Below the pieces are notes generated by a model. It made no database searches, had not been told where the DNA came from, and was given only the letters and a program-made list of their open reading frames with translations. A stretch of DNA of 64,000 nucleotides from Arthrobacter sp. NicSoilC5. GTDB taxonomy: Bacteria; Actinomycetota; Actinomycetes; Actinomycetales; Micrococcaceae. Both the position numbers and the translations under genes were made by a program. The stretch is from contig NZ_AP024660.1 in assembly GCF_019977395.1 (NCBI RefSeq), positions 868,001 through 932,000 of the forward strand, in the 5' to 3' direction. Shown here one piece after another: positions 18,728-26,580 of this stretch; position 1 is the first letter of the stretch, and each line of letters begins with the position of its first letter.

Positions 18728-20440
18728 TTAACGTCCCCGCCGCCCCACCCACAGCGCGTGCAGCAGCGGAAGGGCCGACGCGGTCATCAGCACATTGCCC
18801 AGCGCAAGGTCGTCGGGGCGGACAATGGCTCCCGCGAGCAGCAGGGCCCCGAAGACCAGGGCCGAGGCTGAGCGGCGCACAGCCCGGTCCAGCCGCGCAG
18901 CCTGGCGCTCCAGGCGTGGGACGGAAACCTGCAGCGATCCTTCCTCCAGCCTCCCGGCCAGGGCATCCAGGCGGCCCGGGAGGCGGAGGGCAACACCGGC
19001 AGCGTCGACAGCCTGCCGGGCAACGTCCTGCACCACGTTGCCCCGTTCGTTCCGCAGCAGCTGCGCGGCGTAGGGCTCCATCGAATCCCAGAGGTTGAAA
19101 CGCTCATCCAGGGCACTGCATACCCCGGAGGTCAGGGACATGGCCCGGATGATCAGCAGGAAGTTCTCCGGCAGCTGGAACGGCAGCGACCGGACCACGT
19201 CGCCGAACTCCACGGCAAAGTCACGGAACTCCCGCGGGTCGACCTCGCGCAGTTCGGCGAATCCCATGCCGCCGAAGCGGGCGAAGAGCTGCGTCATGGC
19301 GCGTTCCAGGCCCACGCTGTCGGCTGACGGCATCAGGACGCCCACGTCATTGATGGCCGCCACGAGCCCCTTGCCGTCCCGGGCGGCGGCTGCGATCAGC
19401 AGCTTCCGCAGGCCGCTGCGCGTGGAGGCCGTGACTTCGCCCATCATCCCGAAGTCGATGAACGTCAGCTTCCAGGGAAGTCCCCCTGCGTCCGGGGGGA
19501 CCGGGGTGACGAAGATGTTCCCCGGATGAGGGTCGGCGTGGAAGAAGCCGTTGGTGAACAGCTGGTCGAACATGATGGACGCGAATACCGGTGCAACCGC
19601 GGCGGGATCGATGCCGGCGGCACGGAGCGCCCGGACGTCCGTGATCTTGATGGCTGTGACGTCCTCCAGGGTGAGCACACGGCGGGTGGTCCGTTCCCAC
19701 ACCACGCCCGGGACTTCCACGCGGTCGTCCCCGGCGAAATCCGCGGCGAACCGCTCGGCGTTGACGGCCTCGTGCAGGTAGTCGATTTCCAGCAGGCTGG
19801 TCTGGGCGAATTCCTCCACCAGCGCCGGCATGTCGGCGCGGCGGGAAACGAGCCGGATGTGGCTGAGCCAGCCGGCAACCTTGCGCAGGGCGGCAAGGTC
19901 GACGTCGACAATCGCGCCGATGCCCGGGCGCTGCACTTTCAGGACCACGGCGTCGAGTCCGGTGTCCCCGGCGTCGGCAGGATTCAAGCGGCCGCGGTGG
20001 GCCTGGCCCAGGGAGGCAGCCGCGATCGGTGCCGGGTCCACCGAGGCAAAAACGTGCTCCAGCGGTGTTCCCAATTCCCTGGCGGCCAGGGCGGAGATGG
20101 CCGGGAAGTCGACCGGCGGCACCTCGTCCTGCAGCCCCTCCAACTCCTTGGTGATCTCGGGCGGAAGGACATCGAGCCGGGAGGACAGGAACTGGCCCAC
20201 CTTGATCATGAGGCCACCGAGGTCCACGGCCAGGTCATGGAAGCGCTGGGCAAAGCTCCGCATCCGCCGTGACCGCGTCCTGGCGGCCACCCGGCCGAGG
20301 CCAATCCGGGGCAGGAACAGCTCGAACCACCACGTGGCGGCGAGGTTCCAGGCAGCGAAGCGCAGAATCCGCCGGTAGCGGCCGCGGTGTTCCCGCAGGG
20401 GCAGCTGGGGGTTCGCCCTGTCCTGGACGGTGGACGCCAC
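18728..20440 (-). CDS. ABC1/UbiB (AarF) family atypical kinase
   Basis: A 570-aa membrane-associated protein-kinase-like protein. It shows the KxGQ motif in GLMIKVGQFLSSR, the alanine-rich loop AAASLGQAHRG replacing the glycine loop, the catalytic FFHADPHPGNI, the metal-binding TFIDFGMMG and two C-terminal hydrophobic helices. UbiB proteins support quinone lipid synthesis or transport; in menaquinone-using actinobacteria the partner is unknown. It begins with GTG 20440, five bases after the padR-like gene, so it is the second gene of a self-regulated operon. Confidence 0.9.
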   Translation of the reverse strand: MASTVQDRANPQLPLREHRGRYRRILRFAAWNLAATWWFELFLPRIGLGRVAARTRSRRMRSFAQRFHDLAVDLGGLMIKVGQFLSSRLDVLPPEITKELEGLQDEVPPVDFPAISALAARELGTPLEHVFASVDPAPIAAASLGQAHRGRLNPADAGDTGLDAVVLKVQRPGIGAIVDVDLAALRKVAGWLSHIRLVSRRADMPALVEEFAQTSLLEIDYLHEAVNAERFAADFAGDDRVEVPGVVWERTTRRVLTLEDVTAIKITDVRALRAAGIDPAAVAPVFASIMFDQLFTNGFFHADPHPGNIFVTPVPPDAGGLPWKLTFIDFGMMGEVTASTRSGLRKLLIAAAARDGKGLVAAINDVGVLMPSADSVGLERAMTQLFARFGGMGFAELREVDPREFRDFAVEFGDVVRSLPFQLPENFLLIIRAMSLTSGVCSALDERFNLWDSMEPYAAQLLRNERGNVVQDVARQAVDAAGVALRLPGRLDALAGRLEEGSLQVSVPRLERQAARLDRAVRRSASALVFGALLLAGAIVRPDDLALGNVLMTASALPLLHALWVGRRGR

Positions 20441-20445
20441 CCCCG

Positions 20446-20985
20446 TCAGTCCTGGGCGAGGATCGCGTACAGGCGGCGGCGGGCCTCGTCCAGCACCGCC
20501 ACCGCCTGGTGCACCTGCTCCTGGGTGCCGGTACGGCCAACCTGCGCCGCGGCCTGTGCCAGTTCGATCCCGGCTTTGGGCAGGGAGGCAACGCCGCCGG
20601 GCAGGGGGCCGGCCGGATCCCAGGGCGCAGCCCCGTGGTGGGCCGCCACTTCCTCGCGGCCGGCTTCGGTCAATGAGTAGATTTTGCGCCCGTTGGATTC
20701 CTCGGCAGTGATTGATCCTTCATCCGCAAGCAGCTGCAGGGTGGGATAGACGGAGCCCGCGCTCGGTTTCCAGCTGCCCCCGCTGCGTTCCTCGATCTCG
20801 CGGATGATCTGGTAGCCGTGCATGGGCCGTTCGGCCAGCAGGGCCAGCACCGCCGTCCGCACCTCACCTTTCCCGGCGCGGGTTCCGGCCCGCTTTTCGA
20901 ACCGGGAGCGCAGTTCCTCGACGGCCTGCCACATACCGTCAAGATTGTTCCCGCCGAATCCGCCCGCAGGGTATGAAGCACGCAT
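20446..20985 (-). CDS. PadR family transcriptional regulator
   Basis: A 179-aa regulator. The winged helix-turn-helix covers VRTAVLALLAERPMHGYQII, then REIEERSGGSWKPSAGSVYPTL and GRKIYSLTEAGREEV. A C-terminal helical dimerisation arm follows (QEQVHQAVAVLDEARRRLYAIL). Start chosen at 20985 because AAAGGAG is six bases upstream; an ATG at 20988 is three bases closer. PadR proteins usually repress their own operon. The gene cluster here contains the ABC1 kinase and a three-repeat operator in front, so control of the kinase gene is likely. The inducer is unknown. Confidence 0.92.
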   Translation of the reverse strand: MRASYPAGGFGGNNLDGMWQAVEELRSRFEKRAGTRAGKGEVRTAVLALLAERPMHGYQIIREIEERSGGSWKPSAGSVYPTLQLLADEGSITAEESNGRKIYSLTEAGREEVAAHHGAAPWDPAGPLPGGVASLPKAGIELAQAAAQVGRTGTQEQVHQAVAVLDEARRRLYAILAQD

Positions 20986-21010
20986 CATGAACTCCTTTGC
21001 CAATCGTGAA

Positions 21011-21035
21011 CGATATACAACGATACTCAGCGATA
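21011..21035 (-). promoter_or_regulatory. Probable PadR operator: three CGATA repeats at 10-bp spacing
   Basis: CGATA occurs at 21011, 21021 and 21031, exactly one helical turn apart, in TATAC-containing DNA 26-50 bases upstream of the regulator ATG (TATCG on the coding strand). All repeats face the same side of the helix, which fits cooperative binding of a dimer array, and they overlap the likely promoter core. Confidence 0.65.
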
Positions 21036-21104
21036 CATGCCCGCACCATAGGTCAGGACCCGCGCACGGCGAGGACCAGTCACAAGGTCAGGGCGTGGGA
21101 ATCA

Positions 21105-21908
21105 TCAGGATTTGCGCAGGGTCAGGATCTGTTCAGCCCGGCCGAACGGCCCCTGCCGGTCGTGCAGGACGGTGGATGTCAGCCCGATTCCGTCGCTGCC
21201 GAACGACACCGCGTTGTCCAGTCCGAGCCATTCCCCCCGGGGGCGGCGGTACATGTGGATCTGCAGGTCCAGGTTGGGGAACGCGTAGCTGCCTTTCCCC
21301 GGCGGAACCCTGGCCGCGATGCCGTTGGCCGTGTCCACCATGCCCATGAGGCGGGCCAGGTCGCCGCTGTCGGCGCGGTCGGTCAGGGGGTGGTCGGTGC
21401 GGAGCCACACCTTGCCCGCTCCGGGGCGGTGGCCCTCGGCCACCCTCATTTCGAGGGAGCGGATGTAGCCGCCGGGCCAGACGGCGGCGCCGTCGTACGG
21501 CTTGCATTCGTCGGGGCCGGGGATCCCTGCGTCCTCGACGGCGGCGACTTCAGCGGTGTCGCTGGTCAGCATGCGCCACCCGGCGGCGCGGATGGCGGTG
21601 CGGCCGCCGGCCACCAGCTCCGCCTGCACCAGTTCGATGGTCCGTCCGGGACGCAGCGTGGTGGTCTCGATCCGGAACTCGCCGCCCGGGATCAGTCCAA
21701 GGATCTCGTAGCTGAGGCGGGCCATCCGCATGTCTTCCCGTGGCTGGTGCCGTTCCAGGGCGTCTGCCATGAGGCCCGACGCCGGGGCCATGTGCTGTTC
21801 GTGGACGTTCCAGGCACCCTGGGCGTGGATGGTGGAGCGGAACCGCCCGCCGCCCAGGTCCTGGTAGTAGAAATTGCCTTCGGCGAGTTCAGGCAGGTCT
21901 GCAGTCAA
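21105..21908 (-). CDS. Acyl-CoA thioesterase-like double hotdog protein
   Basis: A 267-aa protein resembling TesB-like thioesterase family proteins: RFRSTIHAQGAWNVHEQHMAP opens the first hotdog (in parts) and RMARLSYEILGLIPGGEFRIET gives its central strands, followed by a second hotdog with NLDLQIHMYRRP and LGLDNAVSFGSDGIGLTST. The start was set at TTG 21908 because AAGGGG lies six bases upstream; the longer reading frame to 22016 lacks a ribosome site. Substrate chain length is not predictable. Confidence 0.78.
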   Translation of the reverse strand: MTADLPELAEGNFYYQDLGGGRFRSTIHAQGAWNVHEQHMAPASGLMADALERHQPREDMRMARLSYEILGLIPGGEFRIETTTLRPGRTIELVQAELVAGGRTAIRAAGWRMLTSDTAEVAAVEDAGIPGPDECKPYDGAAVWPGGYIRSLEMRVAEGHRPGAGKVWLRTDHPLTDRADSGDLARLMGMVDTANGIAARVPPGKGSYAFPNLDLQIHMYRRPRGEWLGLDNAVSFGSDGIGLTSTVLHDRQGPFGRAEQILTLRKS

Positions 21909-22069
21909 GGCTGGCCCCTTACGAAAATTCAGTGAATTGCCACTAACTCTATCCCCCGTGGACACCGCACGGCGCGGCGGCGCGGGCAACGAAATGTTGG
22001 AGGGTGCGGGTGGCAATCGGACTAGAGTAAGGAACTGGTCCTGTCAGCAACCCTCAAAAGAGGTGTTTC

Positions 22070-22747
22070 ATGCGCGTCATCAGCTACAACCTCCGCAAGC
22101 ACAAGGCCAGCGGCGAACTTCTCGCCCTGGCCCGCAACCATGACATCGATGCGCTGTGCCTCCAGGAAGTGGACGCCAGCGACCTCCCGGAGACCCTCGG
22201 CCCGCTGCACCTGGCGGATGCCACCAAGGGCAACCGGCTGGGCCTGGCCATCTACTACCGCACCAGCCGCTTCACCGCACTGGACACGCAATCCTTCGCG
22301 TTGAAGAAATCAATGCATGACAGGGTGCTGGCTCCGGCCCATGAACGGCTCATCGGCACCAGGGTGATGGACACCGAAACGCAGCACGAGCTGGTGATCG
22401 GTTCCTTCCATGCAGCCCCGCTGACGGCGTCGAACTCGCTGCGGCGCAAGCAGATCCACGCAGCCCACGCGGAACTACTCAGCATGGGCAAGGGCCTGAT
22501 GACCCTGATGGTGGGTGACTTCAACTACCCGTTCTTCACCAAGAACCTGGACATGCACATGAAGAACTCCGGGTATGCCCTCTCCCTGAGCAACCGGCGC
22601 ACGTACACCCGCTACAAGGTGTTCAAGGGCCACTTCGACTTCGCCACCTCGCTGGGCCTGGACATCGCCAGCGTGGAGACGCTCCCGCGCGGAAATTCAG
22701 ACCACCTGCCCATCCTGGTGACCGCCGAGTACGGCGAAGGCTACTAG
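22070..22747 (+). CDS. Endonuclease/exonuclease/phosphatase family protein
   Basis: A 225-aa EEP-fold hydrolase: MRVISYNLRKHK at the N-terminus, LCLQEVDASDL with the metal-binding glutamate, MVGDFNYPFF with the catalytic Asp-Asn pair and the terminal NSDHLPILV with the active-site histidine. The active site is complete. Such proteins cut nucleic acids, sphingolipids or phosphoesters; the target is not evident. AGAGG lies seven bases before the ATG. It is a single gene, divergent from the thioesterase. Confidence 0.88.
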   Translation: MRVISYNLRKHKASGELLALARNHDIDALCLQEVDASDLPETLGPLHLADATKGNRLGLAIYYRTSRFTALDTQSFALKKSMHDRVLAPAHERLIGTRVMDTETQHELVIGSFHAAPLTASNSLRRKQIHAAHAELLSMGKGLMTLMVGDFNYPFFTKNLDMHMKNSGYALSLSNRRTYTRYKVFKGHFDFATSLGLDIASVETLPRGNSDHLPILVTAEYGEGY

Positions 22748-22780
22748 CCGAAAGCTCCCGGGGAGGAGTCCGGGGCCGGC

Positions 22781-23296
22781 CTACCAGGGTTCGCCGGTGT
22801 CCAGCTGCGCCAGCAGTTCCGGCCACGCCGCCGCGAAACCGGGGTGCAGGTCCAGGGCTTCCACCTCTGCCACCGGGATCCAGAGCAGGGCGATGCTTTC
22901 GGGGTCGCTGATCACCGGCTCGAAGGATTCCCGCACCCTCACTACCACCGTGGTGTAGGACCAGTAGCCGTGGTCCAGCACGGACGTGAACAGCACTTCC
23001 ACGCTCTCCGATGGGACGGCGGCTTCCTCGTACGCCTCGCGGAGGGCACCGTCAACGGGTTCTTCGCCCTGGTGCAGGGCACCGCCGGGCAGCCCCCAGG
23101 TTCCACCGTTGTGGCTCCAGACCGCACGGTGCTGCAGGAGCACGCCTTTGGCGGGGTCCCAGGCAAGGACGCCCGCGGCGCCGAAGCGGCCCCAGTACCT
23201 GCCGCGGTCCCCTTCCACCCAGGCGTCGCCCGGGTCGCGGGGACCGGTGCGCTGCGGCGGGGTGGAGGACATGCCTGCGGACGGAAAATGATCCAT
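22781..23296 (-). CDS. NUDIX hydrolase
   Basis: A 171-aa Nudix protein. The Nudix box is GGALHQGEEPVDGALREAYE continuing EAAVP, with the expected glycine, REAYEE and final glutamate spacing. GRYWGRFGAAGVLAWDP precedes it. The WSHNGGTWGLPGG segment is common to actinobacterial Nudix proteins that clean oxidised or unusual nucleotides; the substrate is unknown. An in-frame ATG eight codons later (23272) is an alternative start. Confidence 0.88.
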   Translation of the reverse strand: MDHFPSAGMSSTPPQRTGPRDPGDAWVEGDRGRYWGRFGAAGVLAWDPAKGVLLQHRAVWSHNGGTWGLPGGALHQGEEPVDGALREAYEEAAVPSESVEVLFTSVLDHGYWSYTTVVVRVRESFEPVISDPESIALLWIPVAEVEALDLHPGFAAAWPELLAQLDTGEPW

Positions 23297-23345
23297 TGGT
23301 CCAGTCTGACAGGTGAAGCGGCGCCGGTGGAGTCCCGCAGGAGCG

Positions 23346-23537
23346 TCAGGCGTCGCGTCCGTGCTCGACGGCGAAATCGCCGCCGGGATACATGACGGTT
23401 TCGTGCCCGTCGTCGAAGCGGACGACGTACGGCGGACTGCCGCCCTCGCCGCGGACCTCCAGAATCACCCCGTGCCGGTCCGAGGACCCCACCGTCCTCC
23501 CGTGCACAACGATGCGGTCGCCTTGGGCTGCCTCCAT
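23346..23537 (-). CDS. DUF1918 domain protein
   Basis: A 63-aa protein: MEAAQGDRIVVHGRTVGSSD, then GVILEVRGEGGSPPYVVRFDDGHE (in pieces) and YPGGDFAVEH, matching the small beta-barrel DUF1918 family widespread in actinobacteria and of unknown role. GGAGGTGA lies seven bases before the ATG at 23537, a near-perfect ribosome site, so the TTG five codons earlier was rejected. Confidence 0.85.
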   Translation of the reverse strand: MEAAQGDRIVVHGRTVGSSDRHGVILEVRGEGGSPPYVVRFDDGHETVMYPGGDFAVEHGRDA

Positions 23538-23610
23538 GGCAATCACCTCCAAGCCCCCAGATTACGACTCCCGGCCGCACGGGAACAGGGCACCGTGGCA
23601 GGATTCGGGT

Positions 23611-24117
23611 ATGCCGTTGAACCTTGTGCTGCTCGCCGATACCCACGTGCCCAAACGGGCCAGGAGCCTGCCCGGGCAGGTGTGGGACGCGGTTGACCGC
23701 GCCGATGCGGTCTTCCACGCCGGCGACTGGGTGGAGGCGGCACTGCTGGACGAGTTCGAACGCAGGAGCAGGCGCCTGCTGGGGGTTTTTGGCAACAATG
23801 ACGGCCCGGAGCTGCGGAGGCGGCTGCCCGCGACCGCCACCGCAGTCCTGGATGGTGTCCGTTTTGCCATGGTCCACGAGACCGGCCAGGCAAAGGGCCG
23901 GGAACAGCGGTGCGAGGCGCTGTTTCCCGACGCCGACGTCCTGGTGTTCGGGCACAGCCACATCCCCTGGGATACGGTGTCGCCGAACGGGCTGCGGCTG
24001 TTGAATCCAGGATCGCCCACCGACCGCCGCCGCCAGCCGGCATGTACCTTCATGGAGGCCGTGGTGGACGGCGGGCGGTTGGCGGAGGTCAGGCTGGTGG
24101 AGGTCAGCCGCGGCTGA
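23611..24117 (+). CDS. Metallophosphoesterase (YfcE/MJ0936-type phosphodiesterase)
   Basis: A 168-aa calcineurin-like phosphoesterase with a complete two-metal site: LLADTHVP (Asp, His), FHAGDW (Asp), GVFGNND (Asn), MVHETGQ (His) and FGHSHIPWD (two His). AGGA is seven bases before the ATG. It should hydrolyse phosphodiesters; the natural substrate is unknown. It is divergent from DUF1918 and followed by a palindromic motif in front of the SDR gene. Confidence 0.88.
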   Translation: MPLNLVLLADTHVPKRARSLPGQVWDAVDRADAVFHAGDWVEAALLDEFERRSRRLLGVFGNNDGPELRRRLPATATAVLDGVRFAMVHETGQAKGREQRCEALFPDADVLVFGHSHIPWDTVSPNGLRLLNPGSPTDRRRQPACTFMEAVVDGGRLAEVRLVEVSRG

Positions 24118-24169
24118 GCCCGCGGAGCAGCTTGGCAGGGCGGCGGATTTCTGCCTAGGGTAGGAACCG

Positions 24170-24181
24170 TAAGCATGCTTA
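24170..24181. promoter_or_regulatory. Perfect palindrome TAAGCATGCTTA upstream of the SDR gene
   Basis: A 12-bp perfect palindrome ending about 90 bases before the SDR start and followed by GTTTTTAG. A close relative, TAAGCATACTGA, occurs at 32746-32757 between two stress-like genes. It looks like an operator for a dimeric regulator. Confidence 0.5.
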
Positions 24182-24269
24182 GTTTTTAGTGGTTGCCCCG
24201 GCAGCCCGGGGCTGCTGCACCATCCGGGCGAAGAACCAGCCCGCGTCCCGCACGAACAGGAGTACCACC

Positions 24270-25163
24270 ATGACTGACCAGTACACCTTCCGTAATCCCG
24301 TGACTGCCTACGAAAAGATCTCCCCGCCCAAGCAGCACCAGCCCGAGCCCGGGCTCGATGCGGACCTGGCGCCCAAGGCCGACCTCGGCGAAGAGACCTA
24401 CCGGGGCACCGGGCGGCTGGAAGGCCGCCGGGCCATCGTGACCGGCGCGGACTCAGGCATCGGGGCAGCAACGGCGATCGCTTTCGCACGGGAGGGCGCC
24501 GACGTCGTGCTTTCCTACCTGCCGCAGGAAGAGGAGGACGCCTCGCGCATTGCCGGACTCATTGAGGCCGCCGGCCGCAAGGCCGTCAAGGTACCCGGCG
24601 ACCTGAAGGACTCCGCCGTGTGCCGGGAACTGGTGGACACGGCGGTGGCCGTGCTGGGCGGGGTTGACATCCTGGTCAACAACGCCGGAAAGCAGGTTGC
24701 GCAGGAGGACCTGCAGGACATCAGCGACGAGCAGTTCGACCACACGCTGAAGACCAACGTCTATGCCATGTTCTGGGTGACCAAGGCCGCCGTGCCGCAC
24801 ATGCCGGCGGGCTCAACCATCATCAACACCACGTCGATCCAGGCCTACAACCCGTCCCCCACGCTGGTGGACTACGCCACCACCAAGGCCAGCATCAACA
24901 ACTTCACCAAGGGCTTGGCCCAGCAGCTGGCGCCCAAGGGAATCCGGGTAAACGCGGTGGCCCCGGGGCCCATCTGGACGCCCCTGCAGGTCAGCAGCGG
25001 CCAGCCCAAGGAGGAACTGCCCGAGTTTGGCCAGTCCACTCCCCTGGGCCGCGCGGGCCAGCCCGCCGAGCTCGCCCCCGCCTACGTCTTCCTGGCCTCG
25101 CCCGAGTCCAGCTATGTGGTGGGTGAGACGCTCAACGTCAACGGCGGCAGCCCAACACCGTAG
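24270..25163 (+). CDS. SDR family oxidoreductase (YghA/general stress type)
   Basis: A 297-aa short-chain dehydrogenase with a 45-residue N-terminal extension (PPKQHQPEPGLDADLAPK) typical of YghA/YdaD-like stress SDRs. It shows the cofactor loop TGADSGIG, NNAGKQ, the catalytic serine in NTTSIQAYNPS and YATTKAS with the Tyr and Lys, and ends ETLNVNGGSPTP. Substrate unknown. CAGGAG lies seven bases before the ATG. The palindrome at 24170 suggests a specific regulator, perhaps of osmotic or oxidative stress. Confidence 0.92.
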   Translation: MTDQYTFRNPVTAYEKISPPKQHQPEPGLDADLAPKADLGEETYRGTGRLEGRRAIVTGADSGIGAATAIAFAREGADVVLSYLPQEEEDASRIAGLIEAAGRKAVKVPGDLKDSAVCRELVDTAVAVLGGVDILVNNAGKQVAQEDLQDISDEQFDHTLKTNVYAMFWVTKAAVPHMPAGSTIINTTSIQAYNPSPTLVDYATTKASINNFTKGLAQQLAPKGIRVNAVAPGPIWTPLQVSSGQPKEELPEFGQSTPLGRAGQPAELAPAYVFLASPESSYVVGETLNVNGGSPTP

Positions 25164-25205
25164 CGCGCCCCGCGCTCCCCGCAGCAGCGGGACAGCCGCC
25201 GGAGG

Positions 25206-25652
25206 TCAGCCAGCCGCGTCCTGGCCGGCCAGGAGCTCGTCCGTGGCCGGGTCCGGTTCCCCGTTGAAGAACTGGGCCAGGACGGTCTTGAACACTGTTT
25301 CTCCGGGCGCCGCCCGGAGGAACAGTGTCATGCTGGAGCGGAGTTTCCTGGCGTCGATTCCGCCGAAAATGTCTTCGGCCGACTGGTCGGCGTGGTTTGC
25401 CAGGACCAGCGCGCACTCCAGGAGCCGCGGACCCAGCACCTCGTGGTCCAGGTAGGCGCGGGCCTCCGCCAGCGAGGAAATGGCGTACTTGCGGGACGTG
25501 TCGCTCTGTCCCAGCCCGGCAATCTGCGGGAAGACAAACCACATCCAGTGCCCGGACTTCCTGCCGACCTGCAGCTCGCCCAGCGCCTGCTCATAGGTTC
25601 CGCCGGTGTTTTGGGCGGCAACAAAACGCTCAAGGTCAAACGGTTCATTCAT
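25206..25652 (-). CDS. DUF1810 family protein
   Basis: A 148-aa protein with the family core SGHWMWFVFPQIAGLG, KYAISSLAEARAYLDHEVLGPRL (in parts) and FGGIDARKLRSSMTLF. The function of DUF1810 is not established. GAGGAG lies six bases before the ATG at 25652. It converges with the SDR and is followed upstream by a two-gene unit on the same strand. Confidence 0.88.
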   Translation of the reverse strand: MNEPFDLERFVAAQNTGGTYEQALGELQVGRKSGHWMWFVFPQIAGLGQSDTSRKYAISSLAEARAYLDHEVLGPRLLECALVLANHADQSAEDIFGGIDARKLRSSMTLFLRAAPGETVFKTVLAQFFNGEPDPATDELLAGQDAAG

Positions 25653-25672
25653 GTGGATCTCCTCGGTACGTT

Positions 25673-26203
25673 TCAAATGGACAAGTGTTTTTCAAGGGCG
25701 CCGGCCGCCGCCCGCAGCTGCGGGTCGGGGTCTTCCCGCCACCGCGCCAGGACAACACCTGCCCGCTGCCGCTCGCGCTCCCCCAGCCCCGCCAGCAACG
25801 GGACCAGGACGTCGGTAAGAAGGGGCCCGGTCAGGTCCGCCGCCTGCGCGGAGCGAAGGAAGCCCTCCAGCCGGGTCAGGTCAGAGTGACGGAGCAGCCG
25901 CAACCGTGACTGCAGCAGCACCACCGCTGCCAGGCGGCGCTCGAACACCGGCCGGGAACCGGGCCGCGGCTGACCCCACAGGGCGGAGGCCAGCATGACC
26001 GTGCCGTCATGGTCCAGGTCCTTGAACTTCCGCAGCGCATCACGCACGGTCCCGCGGACGGCCCCCACAGACGAACCATAAGAGGCCAGTACCCCGCCCA
26101 GCCGGGCGCCGACGTCGTCCGCACGATACCAGGCGCCCTCGTTCTGCAGGGTCCGGTCCACGAAATCCGCCGCCGCGGACACAACGTCCGCCGTACCGGT
26201 CAC
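25673..26203 (-). CDS. Helical repeat protein, possibly DNA alkylation repair (AlkD)-like
   Basis: A 176-aa all-helical protein. ALRKFKDLDHDGTVMLASALWG and VFERRLAAVVLLQ (each read in part) resemble the HEAT-like start of AlkD/DNA alkylation repair proteins, but it is shorter than the usual 220-240 aa and I cannot point to the catalytic Trp/Asp residues, so the assignment is tentative. It starts with GTG 26203, overlapping the preceding gene by four bases (GTGA), so it is translationally coupled to the DksA-like gene. Confidence 0.5.
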   Translation of the reverse strand: MTGTADVVSAAADFVDRTLQNEGAWYRADDVGARLGGVLASYGSSVGAVRGTVRDALRKFKDLDHDGTVMLASALWGQPRPGSRPVFERRLAAVVLLQSRLRLLRHSDLTRLEGFLRSAQAADLTGPLLTDVLVPLLAGLGERERQRAGVVLARWREDPDPQLRAAAGALEKHLSI

Positions 26204-26559
26204 AGTCCGCGCCCGGACGCCGCGTGCCGGATGCAGTACGGGGTCCAGGGGCGGGCTTCAAGCCTGCCCTCGGCGATGGGCTCCCCGCAGACGGCGCAGG
26301 TTCCATAGGTCCCCGCCGCCAGCCGGGCAAGGGCCGCCTCAATCTGGTCCAGGCCCGCCGAACTCTGTTTCAGGAGCGCGGAGGCCTGTGAGAGTTCGAA
26401 GGCGATGGTGGCACCCTCGGGATCGTGCTCGTCGTCGACGTTGGAATCCTGGCGCGCCGAGTTTGCTGCCTCGATGTCCGCCCGCAGCGCCGGCAATAGT
26501 GCCAGGCGCCGCGCCCGCTCCTCTTCGAGCAGCGCACGGAACCGTTCGAAATCTGGCAT
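26200..26559 (-). CDS. DksA/TraR-type zinc finger protein
   Basis: A 119-aa protein with an N-terminal coiled-coil pair (FRALLEEERARRLALLPALR; SALLKQSSAGLDQIEAALARL, shown in part) and a C-terminal finger GTCAVCGEPI...PYCIRHA. The fourth metal ligand appears to be histidine rather than cysteine (C-x2-H). The DDEHDPEGAT segment is acidic, as in DksA-like factors that enter the RNA polymerase secondary channel; the real target is unknown. It is the first gene of a two-gene unit. Confidence 0.85.
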   Translation of the reverse strand: MPDFERFRALLEEERARRLALLPALRADIEAANSARQDSNVDDEHDPEGATIAFELSQASALLKQSSAGLDQIEAALARLAAGTYGTCAVCGEPIAEGRLEARPWTPYCIRHAASGRGL

Positions 26560-26580
26560 GTTGACAGCCTAACGCGTCAG

